64,000 bases of DNA. Origin: Capitulum mitella (lineage: Eukaryota > Arthropoda > Thecostraca > Pollicipedomorpha > Pollicipedidae). Where the stretch lies: positions 32,036,904 through 32,100,903 of the forward strand of contig CP099839.1 in NCBI GenBank assembly GCA_030062745.1, given 5' to 3'. Below, in pieces: positions 1 to 31,900 of this stretch. Every line of letters begins with the position of its first letter. The stretch's first letter is position 1. A program made the position numbers and the translations under genes. Below the pieces are notes generated by a model. The model searched no databases, was not told the origin of the DNA, and saw only the letters and a program-made list of their open reading frames with translations.

Positions 1-3000
1 GTTAGGTCCGTGTGCTAAATCCCTTCTCCACGCGGCGTCGTCAGTCGCTGCGCCTTCCTGGGCAGCGGCCGCTCCGCGTCGACGCTCTCCCGCAGGCCGG
101 CGTGGCGGCCGGGGCCATTCCTCCCCGCGCGGCCGCTCGGATTTCCTGGGCTTCGAATCAGTGCTCCGACCCGACCGGAGGCCGGAGAGCGCGGTCTCGC
201 TCCGCCCGGCCCGGCCGCTCCCTGCCTTTCTCCTCGCTCGGCCGGCGGCCGGCCGCGTGTGGCGCGTGGCGCGGCACGATACCCGCGCCGCTAGTGCGGC
301 TGTGAAGCTGGCACACGACGAGGAGGTTCGGCTGGAACACACAGCCGCTAGAAATTGCGATTCATCAGCACAATCGATGAGCGTGGACGGGAATTCGGAG
401 CTATTTTACGGGAAAGCGGGCGCGAAGTGCTATCGTTTCCAAACGCACCCTGATTATGTTGTTTTCCACAACAGTTGAACTGAAATGTTGTAGCGTTCAC
501 TGGAGCTGAAATGTTAGAAGCGTTCACTGGAGCTGGACGAGAACAATAGAATAAGGATATTGTAAAGGAACAAATCGTTTTCATTTCCTTCACACACTGG
601 ATCATGCTCGTTGTTGGATTCCACGCGTGAAGTGTTAGTCACTTGTTTTGTACAACTGGCATCAACGCACATACACAGTATCCGATTGTTTAAGCGCTAT
701 GAGTTCCAGCGTGTTGTGAAGTTTTTGATATATCGTTTCCTTATGCTTTTTGCTATCGCGCAAACCACCATGTTGACAAGAATTCCGTGTTGACTCTCCC
801 GCGCTGTTATAGATGGATGAAATCGCGGTTCTTGCAAAATAGGGAAAACAAACACAAGACTGTGAACGGTAACCTATTGTGAATGCCATAAATAAGAACT
901 CCCCCTTATGTTCTGTGTCACTTTTCCGCCATTCCGGCATGTCCAAATGTCAGCCTTAGAGTGTGGAAGAACGGTGCGAGACACAACACACATTTGGAGT
1001 GTTCACCACGGTTCCCTGGAAAGAAAATTTTTCGAAGTAAAGCAAATCGCTTCAATTTTACGTTTGAATCCGGACTAAAAAAAAAATAATGTTCAACAAC
1101 TTTTTCCAGTCATTTTCAAACCCATTGTAGGACATATTCCTCCGTGGACGCTGATGTGTTCCAGAGGCTGGCTTTGGCGGGACAAATTAAGTAAATGTCT
1201 GCTCAACTTTGGGCGCCTAGCGACTGCTCTGTTATGGACAATACAAGGACCTCGGCTGGAGCTGGATCAGAATAGTCTCCACTGCTGAGATCAGGCTGCT
1301 CTTGTTCAGAACAGAGCGAGGGTCCGGCCTGAGTCCCGGGCGTTGTGCTGTCGGCGAGTTGAGCCCACAGTCCACATGGCGTCAGCGTAACTACCATCTT
1401 CACCTTGACGTGATGACGTCACGGCCGAGCACGGGCGTGAATGTGTTGGTTGAATACCGCTGACGACACAGAGAAAACTCGCCGCTATAATAGGGCCAGC
1501 CAGAGCCGAGTTTGCGCGACGCCTTGGCGTGCAGCGGCATTGGGATCTCGGCGTCGATTTTCTTTCCGAGTTCTGCGGAAGGAAAGTGATTGACACCATG
1601 AATGTGCTCGGCGGGTCGTTGACTTGAGCAGCCATATCAGGCGTGCACCAACGGAATGGTAAAGCGTGTCTTTCGTTGAGTTTGAGGCAGTCCTAATGTT
1701 TCCGGTTACAGAAAGCCTGCATTGGTGGCTGGGCGGGGCTATTGGTAGCGGCTCACACGCTACTACTTACATCTAACAATCATCAGTGCATATTGCATAT
1801 CACTGTGCCAAAATGAAGACAGATGTATAACTAAGCAATTTATTCGGTATTTTGAATCTTTTTAGGAATCGACAGGAAACAAAAAACGGAATGCCGACGA
1901 GTACATTTTTATTCCCTGCCACGAGTGCTGAAGTTAGGCACTTATTAGTTTGACCATGCACCAGTAAGCCATTGCGTGCTGAAGCCGAAAAGTTCAGCTC
2001 ATGATACCACGGTACATACTTCAGCCAACGGCAACGACACGAAAACTGCATTGCTTAACATCTTTTCTCAAAGCCTTCAGTGGAGCTGTAAAGCAGAAGG
2101 CGAGATGTACGTGCAAATGGAGATATGCCCTGTATAAACATGAGTACATGTATTTATATAGATATACCTGAATATACACATAAGTATGTTCTGATATACA
2201 TGCGCATACATGGAGATATACCACAACCAAACAAGGAAATTAACTTTACGCTTATTGTGCTGCATAGGACGAACTGAATGGAACTTACGTAGCACTCACA
2301 TCACCATTATTTTTGAGAACGCTGCGACGCTGCACACAGCTGCCGATCGTACCCCAGTCCGCCTTCGGCACACATGTAGAGGACAACAGTAGGCAGCTCG
2401 AGACGGGACACCGCCCGCGCCACGAGCCGGCACCGAGCCGACCGACACTTTCACTGCGAGGACGTGAACCGGCGAACACGTCCCGGCTGTAATCACGCGC
2501 AGCCGCCATAAGCGTCCGCTCGTTAGGGCGCCACGCATCCCGCGAGTTGCACAGAAAGTGGCAAACTGGCTCGACCGGGCGGAGCCCGCGGCGATGCCTA
2601 TCTCGGGGACGGACCGGACCGAGACAGGACCGGACCGGACCGGGCGGACCAGGTGTCCGACTTCAGCAGCGGGCGGACCGGTTTGCCACGCCGTTTTGGG
2701 GCGGCCAAAGAGCAGCGGACGGTCCGTCACACTGTGTCGCCCGTGTGACGCCGTGGAAACGCACCCCGCGGTGTCCCGACGAGCCCCGTGTCGACTTGGG
2801 GGCCGCGCTGGCTGCCGTGGGGTCGGGCACTCGGTCGTGGCCAGCATCACACGCGGGCACCTCTTTGCATGCACTGGCGGCATGCAATACGCCATGTTTG
2901 CATGATACGGCCAAGAGTGAAAATGATGATCAAAGCCACCTAGAGACACAAGACAGTAGAATGGATGGTGCCTCCAAGTTCAGGTGAACGATTTAGCATT

Positions 3001-3504
3001 ACACTAGAAGACGTATTTCATCGCAGTTCCTAGTATTTCAGCGACTACAGCGCGTCAGATAATCTCGCCGGAGTTTCCGAATCGGCACAGAGCTGTTGAG
3101 CCCTGGTGCGGTCTGCCTGCATTAGCGTTGTGTGTGTTCAACGTGTATATTCAACATTGATTATATTCGAACTACACGTCTGTCATAATGCCTTTAATAT
3201 CCCTTTGATTTGTAAACGTTTCAGAATAAGTTGAAGGTTGTTGCATCGAGGCCTGAATGAAGCACAAGTGATGAAAGTGGACGCCATACCAGCTGCATGA
3301 CGTATGGTGTATACATATATACCATACGTCATGCAGCTTGGCTGTACATTCATAATGCTTTGGGGTCAGTCCACCAGCAGGATCCTAGAAAATGCTTCTG
3401 TCGAAACCGCGAGTGTCTGTGTTCTTGAGAAGCAGCCGACAGTTGACACCTGTTGTTCCACACCAGCAAACAGCACCAGTAACCGTCCCACGATCTGTTC
3501 ACAG
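1..3504. other. Left flank: GC-rich patches, no gene recognised
   Basis: GC-rich segments lie at about 1-330 and 2390-2900, separated by AT-rich sequence. Open frames there have no recognisable domain and are open on several frames at once, as expected in GC-rich DNA. They may be promoter/CpG-type sequence or hold the missing first exon(s) of the receptor; I cannot identify a signal-peptide exon. A perfect CRE-like TGACGTCA occurs near 1414. Confidence 0.4.
3291..3338. repeat. Perfect 18-bp hairpin, 12-base loop
   Basis: 3291-3308 (AGCTGCATGACGTATGGT) is exactly complementary to 3321-3338; the AT-rich centre extends the pairing with a mismatch. It lies just before the first receptor exon. 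It could be a small palindromic MITE or a cruciform-forming site. Confidence 0.9.
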
Positions 3505-22690
<19,186 letters not shown>

Positions 22691-23327
22691 CTGCCGGGCG
22701 CGGACGAGCGGTGCCGGCGGCGTCGGCCCATAGTCATGACGGCTGTGTACTTAGGGAGTCGCAGGCCGCCGCGGGAACTCACATTGCGCTCATGCACCCG
22801 ACGCGGCCGGGGACGGATACAGGGCAACGTCGGGACTCAGAGCGAGCCAGCTGTTGCCAGCAGCACGCGCGCCGGTAGTCAGTCGGCGAACTAGCATCAC
22901 CTGAAGAACCGCTGAGCTCTGAGCGACGTCGGAAGTGTCCTCGTGGAACCAAGACGGACCGATGACGGCGTCCGTGCCGGTGTATTTCGTTTCTGCCGGC
23001 AGCAGTTACATATGGTAACTGACCGCGGAAATCAGTCATTGCTCCAGTGGTTACCCAGAGGCCAGATATGTATGAGAAATGTAGAAAATGTAGAGTGCGG
23101 GTATGTTACTACTGCAAGGATCATTCAGTAATACATATCTTTGCAAGTATGCGATTTCCACTACCCCGCCTGGTTGGTTGGTTATTGGGGCTTAGGGGCG
23201 CACCGACTGCAGGGTCATTCGGCGCCCACACTACCCCGCCTGTTGACACCCATTGCATATTTTCGCGCAATGGGCGAGGGACAGGCCACCACGGCAGATC
23301 TCGCTGACCATAAAATCAGATCTTCAA

Positions 23328-23333
23328 AATAAA
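23328..23333 (+). terminator. AATAAA, candidate poly(A) signal of the receptor gene
   Basis: An AATAAA lies about 640 bp after the receptor stop codon, and a long hairpin starts 6 bp later at 23339. The next gene on this side is RPL6, which ends at 23594 on the other strand. The 3' UTR length implied is ordinary, but no transcript evidence is available. Confidence 0.5.
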
Positions 23334-23338
23334 ATCAG

Positions 23339-23392
23339 CCTTGGCTTTTCTTGGAACATTTGAAAGATCAAATGTTCCATGAAAAGCCAAGG
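23339..23392. repeat. Near-perfect hairpin: 25-bp stem, 4-base loop
   Basis: The left arm 23339-23363 (begins CCTTGGCTTTTC) pairs with the right arm 23368-23392 with a single mismatch, around the loop AAGA. It sits between the convergent 3' ends of the receptor (+) and RPL6 (-). The loop is too short for an ordinary animal pre-miRNA. It may be a small palindromic MITE or part of the 3'-end region. Confidence 0.85.
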
Positions 23393-23593
23393 CCCTTTGA
23401 AGACGTTCTTAGGGCAAGACCAATGTTTCCGCTGCCTCAGAGCAGCAGACATCCGCACACATCCAGGCCTTCACCGATCACCAGCGCTAACCCTACGACC
23501 GCAGCGCCATCTATTGGGCCTTCCATCAGCTCTCGAAAGAACGCGGAAACAGACGTCACATTGTTGATCCTGTATTGATGTCGAAGGGTCAGC

Positions 23594-23755
23594 CTAGAAC
23601 TTCAGCTTGTGTGGCAACATGCCCCTGGTGAGCTCGAACGGTTTGTTGAGGTACGCGCAGATGAGCGCCTTCTCCTTGGTGGCGCTGATGGCGGCTATCA
23701 CTTGGGCGTCGACCGTGTTCTGGTCCGCCTTGCGCTGCTCAGTCAACTCGTACTT
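23594..23755 (-). CDS. RPL6: RPL6 coding exon 4 (C-terminus)
   Basis: Acceptor ccccgttacag. It encodes KYELTEQRKADQNTVDAQVI, AAISATKEKALICAYLNKPF, ELTRGMLPHKLKF and stop. The R-K-x-DQ...VD helix and the PHK-KF end are diagnostic of L6e. A variant poly(A) signal AATACA (minus strand, 23571-23576) lies about 20 bp after the stop; a canonical one was not seen. GC content here is higher than in exons 2 and 3. Confidence 0.93.
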   Translation of the reverse strand, partial: KYELTEQRKADQNTVDAQVIAAISATKEKALICAYLNKPFELTRGMLPHKLKF

Positions 23756-25932
23756 CTGTAACGGGGCACGGCGATGCAGTAAGCTTCACAATCATCACAC
23801 GAACGGCCGCCAGCCGCGCCCGTCCGCCCCCAGCCGCCAGTTGGCTCCCACTGACACACGGCTACACGCCAGTCATACATCGCAGGACCCAACAGCGGCC
23901 ACCGCAGTGTTGTGGGACGGCAGCGACTGGGCAGACGTTTCTCACACCTTAACACTCGATGCCCGCACATCCATGCAGTCACTGATCACCATGCTTGGAT
24001 CACGAATTTCCGTCCAATCCAGTTCCTGGTCCACAGAGGCAGGTACCGGTACGGAACAAACATTCAGAACGAGTCACAAAACGAACAGCCTGACGATCTG
24101 CAGTCCACTCTCCCGCATGGTCGTACAGTGCATATGCCAGGGTGAAGCAATCAAACCATAATTCACACACCCTGGCAATCCCAGCATTCCTTTCGCACAA
24201 TCCAATCTGTCCAAATCCCGACATGGTAATGGCCTCGGTGCTGGCAGCTCCAGCCTTCAAATGACCATGTGTTAAACGCCACTGTTATCCCCGTAAACAA
24301 AAACTGTTCCATTGGTATTCGAAACAGACAGGAGGCAAATCTCCAGCAAGTGGCATGCCACACTCCTCCACCTCCCACCCAGTGTGAAACCGCCTGACGC
24401 CATGCACATCGGTGTACGATTACAAACACGTAAGTCACGTTTCAGAAGTTCAGCCGGGAGTTACGGCAAGTGCAGAAGACTTGTAGAAGCTATCGTTTGT
24501 CGGTGACAGGGACGGGGAGCGATGGCAACGTGAAACCGATTCTGGTTAAAGCTGACAGCAAGTGTGAGGGCGAGGGTGGGGTGGGGGGGGGGGGGGGTGA
24601 CGAAAAAGGGAATGTTAATGCCTGACGGACAGCGACTGCGCCAGGTCTGTTTGTATCCACACGAGCGAACCAGTCTTCACCAGGGCGCGGTCTAACACCA
24701 CCTGGGCAACTGATGGAAGAGCTAAAGATGCCCTGGGCGACTATGTACAAGCAGCTTTCAAAGGCGGCCTGGAGATCGTCGATGATGCAACAGCGGTCAG
24801 TGAATCTAAAGAAGCACGTAAAAATGGTCTTCCGCACCAGTAGCAGCCAGTCAGTGTGTACGCGTCCGTATAGCTCAGCATCACGAGGCAGCATTGCCTA
24901 GGGCGCCCTTCTACCCTACCAGCGCCCCTTCCTTTGCATCACCACTCGCCAGGCCGCTGCAGACCTGGTGCGGCGGCGGCCAGCATGGCAAGGTCCCAAC
25001 AGCCGCCCTGCTACTGATCCTTTACAGACACAGCCTCTGTCTAACGTCGATTTTGAACAGCACGCGTTTTGAAAGGATGGCAAACACACAACTTAAAGGT
25101 ATTTAAAAACGTGCCACAGAAAGCTCAAAGAGCTGCAGCTGCTCCAAATCAATCCATTCTGGAAAAGCGGTCATCCATCTTGCTTCAAAAGCTCTGCCAA
25201 GGGAATCCGCACAACTATCTGGCACTCCTGGCAAGTCCTGCCAGTCTGGATCCGGATTTCCCGACGCCCTTCACCTAGTTCTGCTATCTGGCTTCATTTT
25301 CTGTAAGTACCTATACATAGCAATGATTACAGTTGTTCTGGGCACACAGTTTTATTTCTGACAATTTTAACGCGCCATGTCTGGCTTTGGATCAAGATCC
25401 GGAGCTCAGTTAAGGCAGACAAATAGAATTTCTGGGATCAGACCGTCGAATAACTTTAACACGCCAGGACGACAATGGCCAGTTGAGAAGACACAGATGA
25501 TGTTCCATTAGCCAGTTCATAAAACCACAAGAAACAGCACAAAATAGGACAACGACATGAGGCAGTAAAAACCAGCCAGCACCCTTCCCCATCACATCAA
25601 GGATGCTGAGGCCATCAGTCATATTTACTTATTGGGTGAACCAAAAGTGATACTCACCAGTTTGGGCTCCTCAAAAATGTCACCATCCTTCGTCTTCTTC
25701 GCCGCACTTTTGAGTGCCTTCTTTTTGCTAAAGTATTTGTCATCCATGTTGGCAGGCACTTTGACACTTGAGATGTCAATCTTCAATGAGGTGGTGAGCA
25801 TCAAATGCTGGGGGACACGACGAACAGGGCAGCCATTCAGCTTGTATGGACCTGGGCACAAATACAACATTAACTGTAGGCCACAAACACTGCAACTAAT
25901 TCCCAGCAATAAGACTGAACATGTGTCTGTAC

Positions 25933-25972
<40 letters not shown>

Positions 25973-28900
25973 CACAACTCAATGTTTCTGCCATAGACCA
26001 TTGTCATCGTCATGCCCAAAGCCCAGGAGACCAGGAGCCTGTAAAGACCATCTAACTTCATCAAGCCACACTGATAGCCTACAACCAACCTCCAAAAAAT
26101 CCATTCATTATCCCAGAGGTCTAAAAGATATTGATGCACCGACCCTGGCATATGGCTGCACCAAACTCGGCACAGGCCAAATTGTACTAAAATTTTCAAA
26201 TACGAACTTTTGCATGCAATTGTCATTTCAACATTCCAACTGCTTAAACAATCACATCTCAAAACATAGATGCATGCAGAAACTGACCAAGGATGTCATC
26301 TTGGTTTAGGGGCTCTGCCAGTTTTAGGGGCAACTGAAATTAAAAAAAAAATGTTATTTTCAATATCTGGCAAATATCTTCATATGTCAGATCTCCATCT
26401 TTATGCCTTCAAATCATCAAGGAGGCCCCTAGAGTGGTTGGGGCACGCTTTTGCTATATAGGGTGCCCTCCTGGTTTTCAGGACACAGAACACAGGGGTG
26501 CACGAACGAGACGTCGGGGAGGGGGGTTTCCAGTCTGAGAGTCTGGGACTTTTTCTTCTTCAGGCACCCTTCTAGACCTCACGAGATATTTTCCGACCAC
26601 AGGGACCTTTTCAATTGTCAGAGGTGCCCTCCTCGGGTTTGGGGTAGTGTTGGTAATCTGTTTTTGTTCCTGGTGTCAGTACAATTTTTGTCTGAAGAAC
26701 AAAACTGTGCAAAGAACAGTAACAGTGGCTGGCATTTTTGGTGTATGTCAGCGATTGCATCATGCCTGCTTCTTACTGAATGGAGTCATTTGCTTGCAGA
26801 GTTAGACATTTGTTAGCATGGTTCCAATGGAACTTTTTGATGGATGTAAAATCAAACTTTGGGAGTATAAAATGTCTTTTGGAGCACATATTTTACAGTG
26901 CTATTTAATACCAGAATCCGCACCCTTTCCAACCCCGGTCTGGGATGTCCAATTATTCTGCTGGGCATTATTTCAGCCACTGGGATGTTTTTGACTTCAA
27001 GGGTGCTCTCTGAGGTCTTTGGGGTGGGGGGGGGGGCTCAGGGATTAAGGGTGCCCTGAGGCGCCATGAGTCACCGTTCAGGCCTTGAGAGCACACTTTC
27101 AGGCTAATAGGGATCTTCACCATCCTATTAACCAGCAAACAGCATTCCAGAGGTGCACCTTTGGTGCCCAGGGGTGTCCATGGCCTGGCATCCCCCTAAA
27201 TACTCCTGTCTCAAAATTGTCACACACACAGAGATGACCTTTCCTGTATTTACCAGGGAAATGGGAGAATGCACACCCTCTTCCCTGGCACAGAGTTGGG
27301 GCCATCAATTATAGCCCCATGTTGGGGGAAATGTAGCATTAGTGCTAAGGAGAAAAGGTATTTGTCCACCCATCCTTTCCTGGATGCTCCTATGCCACTG
27401 TAGAGATGGCAAGAGATAACAAAACAATAAAAATATGGCATATCAATTTTTGCCTTCCTAAGTAATTTAAATGTTGATACCTGTACTATTTAAGTTTGTC
27501 TTAATTTTATTTCCGATGACTGACATCACCCAACTGGCCCTGTCCATCAGCTACTGGAGTTGCTTAGTCTGGCAGGCAATTAGATGCTGATTTGCTGATT
27601 GATCACATTTCTTGCTTGAAATGTCCAGACACATCAAAGTTCACCCAAGAAGTTTCAGGGATTATGCTGCATTAATGCTTCATTTAATGCTTCAATCAGA
27701 ATAATTTACAAAATCCATAGACAGCACTTGCAAAAACTCCAAACTGCATCGAGCGCAAATCTAATACATGTGGTAGCTGTAATATCCAATGCAAGACTGA
27801 TTCAAACTAGACCACTCACAGCACAAGTACAAGTTCTACCTGCCAAAAAAGGTCTGCCAATGCAGCTTTTGTTGTTTTGAATGGGATGCCCCCTCCCCCT
27901 CTTGAGTGTGACTTACAGACTCTGGGCCAATCAGTGCCCATTTGGACCACTTTCTGTGTACTTTTTTGGTCTGATGATTGGCTGATATTTTGTTCCTAAC
28001 ATTTCTCTCAAAACAACTGCCTCTGAACTTCTGGCTGAATGTGCTAACTGTGGTGATACCTACACACATGCATCAAATGGGCATGCAATGGACTGGTCTG
28101 GACTGCCAACTGGACATGCACATGGGTGCTGGGGGTAGTGAGTTTGGGAGCCTTATTTTCCACATTACTCACCAGTTTGGCAAGCATGTGCTGAATCATT
28201 GGCTCTACTGTGCTGAAATAAATCTGCAGCAGTTGCGTGCCTAATTCAGTGCAATGGATTTGTACTATACAGGTTCTGCATTTTCCAGTACAATTCTGCC
28301 ACTTCACCATACATCATTACATGTACTTTTGAACTGCCAGATTTCAATAAAACCTTTGGGGTGTTAATCTAAAGATGAATGTCCTTAACCCGTGCACGAC
28401 CGTCGGTCCGTCCCGAACATCGGCGACTGGGGGGCAGTTGACTGCCCCGCCCTCTAACTCGCGAACGGTTGGTCGCACGATAAAAATAAGCATACCGTTG
28501 GAAAGCCTGTGACGAGTAGAGCTCGAAACTGGTCTCATTTTTAGTTTTGGATAATATGTAAGCCAATTTACGCCCTATATATGTTTTCTCTTAGCCGACT
28601 GCATGAGACCGAGAAATGGCCTGAATCTCAAGGGCTGTGACTAATAACACATAGGTAAATGCACCAGCGCACAAGTAAAGGTGCGCGGATGCCGATACAC
28701 GTCTTATTTCCCCAGATTTGTTCAATATATACGCCGAAACGTTGAGTTCAAGACACCGTAATTCTCCCGCCAACTGTCAGTGTGCGCCGCTGCCGTATGC
28801 GATACTAAATTGACGGGAACTAATTTTGGCGTTCCTTTATTTTCGCGATAAAAGACTATCTGTGTCAATTTTATTGATCTTTGTCATTCTTGTGATGGTT

Positions 28901-31900
28901 TCTCATGCTTAAATTTTGGACAAATTGATTAGTTACCAATCTACAAAGTTGGTGGAGCTTTATTCGCGAGAGCCTGTTTATTTCCAAAATATGCTACTTT
29001 TTCAAACTTTGTGAGGTTCCTGGCATTAATTACGTCTGTGCAAGCTAGTTCTGCCATTTTCTACCCATTTTGAGTAATTCATCGTCGATTTTGACAGTGG
29101 TACATTTTGGCCCGCTACAGTTATTCGTGACCTGACCTCAGGTCAATGGCTAGAAGTCATTGATATTTGCCCAATGACGGTAACCAAACGTCTGCTTGAC
29201 TCCACACTAAAAATGTTATGGAATATTCCATCAATTTCTGAAAAAACGGCCATATGTCTTAAAAATGGGTTTGAACTTAGGTCAATGACCAGGAAAATTC
29301 TGAAAAATCTGAGACAGCAAATGTATTGCATCTGTCACGATCACTAATCACTGGAAGTATTATTGAAATATCTTGTTTTACAAAAAAGTTTGAGGGTGCT
29401 TAACTTTTTTGGACATGTGTGTTTGACCTGACCCAGGTCAGGCACCTGACCTGACTTGAGGTCAAAATTTTGACACAAGATGTAAAATTGATGGAGCAAA
29501 AGGTACACCAAGTTTTGTGTTTGTTGGTTCTCTCACAATCCCAGAAAAACCTCAGGGGGGGGGGGCAGTCCACTGCTCTCCCCCAGTCCGGGATGGGTTA
29601 ACCTCAACTACAGGTAACCTATGTCAGCAGCTGCATCAACATGCTCCATAACACCACTGCCACCATATCAGGATGTGCATGCATGACATGACTGTCCAAC
29701 GAACAAGCATGCTTGACACGAAACACTCAACTATGACACACATGGCACTTTAGGCTACCAGTACATTGAGATACAATTTCATTCAATCAGTCCTGACCAG
29801 TGTTGGAAACCTGGTCTTTCTTCCTTGTGTTAGAGTACAAATTCCCTTTTACAGTAAAAAAATGTCATGGATTTATGTGGGAAACATAGACCAACTAGGT
29901 GCTCTGCAAGCATATGCAGCCAGCAGGGGCAGATCTAATGGCTCCATTTGGGGAAGCAAACCAGTTTCCTGGGTCTGCATGGGAGGTCAGCAGTCACTGA
30001 CCAGGGGCAGGGTGGGGTGGAAGGCAGGCTGCCTGTGGGTTCATCAGAGCATACTTCTGTGGCCGAGTATAAATGGTAAACTGTCACCCAGGGTGATACT
30101 GGGCAATGTCAAGCTCCAGTTAAGTAGGAATACCCATGTCTTGGGGGGGGGGGCAAATGACCATTTTGGAGTACAAGATTTTTCTAGGAGTGTACATTTT
30201 TTGGTGCTCCTTGACACCAGAAAATGACAGTTTTTCCAATACTGGTCCTGACTGTGTCAAATCATCTGATGTCAAAATACCTCACCTGTAACCAGGCACA
30301 TTCCACTGGGCATCTGCTTCAGGAAGACAACCCGCTTGCCCTTATGAGAACCAGCAAGAAGTATGCACACTGCTCCTGGTGACAGGTTCTTCTTCAGCTT
30401 TAGCTGCTTGGGCTTTCTCTTTCGAAGGACCAACTTAGGCCTCTTCCTTTCAGTGGCCAAAGCATAAGCACTCTTGGGAAGAATGGGTATTTTCTTTACC
30501 TTCCCATGCTTTTTTACCTCCCTCAGTTTCAACTGAAGAAGAGAAAACATTTAATTTACAGACCTTGCTGATATCCTCAACATTCACAACTTTAACTTAA
30601 TTAATGTATACCTGCAACTGCTTATGCTGCAATTAAACAATGGTGAGTGGTACACACAATAGCAGGGACATTTTCAATGAAATTCTGTTAGCACAACTGG
30701 TATTACAGATGCATATTCAGGGTACCTGAGATTCCAAATGTCATTTATACACCACCATATACAGGAGATAACTTCAGGTGCAAGGGCAGTGTATTCCCTG
30801 ACTATCAAGCACTGAGCAGGGTGACCAACTAGCAGTGTGGAGCACAACCAGCATTTAAAAATCAGGTGGAGTAAAGAGGCATAAATCTGACAACATACAT
30901 CAATGACTCATAATAACATAATTTAAAATGAGATCAAATCATGAGGCATATTTGCAATAATTATATCTGCAAAAATGATGTCCCAGACTACATTGTGCCA
31001 AAATGCATTTCCAGTCAGGGTGTTAGGATGGCAAATTATGACCCAAAATGCAGGACAGGAATAGAAAATCATGTGCAAAATGTAGTGCATGGAAACAACA
31101 TTGTATGTGTCAATATAAGAATAGAAATGTAATTGATATGGTCCATGGGAAGACAATGATGAAATTGCAGGTACAGGAGTGGGAAATCAAGTGTAAAACT
31201 AGTGGTAAGAGTGGAAAAATACATCATATTGGGTGACACTTCCCACCCAGATCTGATCTGTGATACTGCCAGAATACTGCCTTCTCCATGAGACATTACA
31301 ATAGCATACACAAGACAAATATTTCATGGCATGTGATGCCCCCTGCACAGTGCACTGTTCCTAGGTACCCCAACAGCTGTCCCCAGGCATCTTTCTCCAA
31401 ACCAGGTGAATTTCATAGTTAATGAGCAATGAGCACTGTCACTCTGCAGCATGACACACAACCATGCATAACAAAACAATACAAGATCAGTGACCAAATA
31501 CATACCCCACTCTTGGCGAATTTGTGGGAGCCACTGCTGGCCTCCACTTTCGGTGGCATCTGAAATATGATGGAACAATGTTACATCCAAGAATAACACC
31601 AACAAGAAATGAGTTGCATATTTGACGTAAACACTGCAACTAATCACTGATCTGGCAGTCAGTTCATCTAGTCAATGCCCTTAGACAAGAAAAACCGTGT
31701 CCCAGCCAAGTCACGCGCATTTACGGGCGACACCTACATCAAGTAACGAGCCGGAATTTCTAGCCCAACAGCAGACCACGATCAAGGAGAGTTCGCCGCG
31801 ACTGCAATCCATTGTAGTAATTTATCCTACACACGTGACTGCGCATGCCAACAGAGAAACAATGGTGTAGGCAGCTCACTGTATCTTGAGGTTCTTTATT

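Noticed and set aside
2296-2987. Frames of over 100 codons on both strands (217 codons on minus)
   Set aside because: GC-rich DNA lacks stop codons by chance; no domain, no splice context and several frames open at once.
23339-23392. microRNA precursor
   Set aside because: The 4-base loop and 54-bp total length are too short for a usual animal pre-miRNA.
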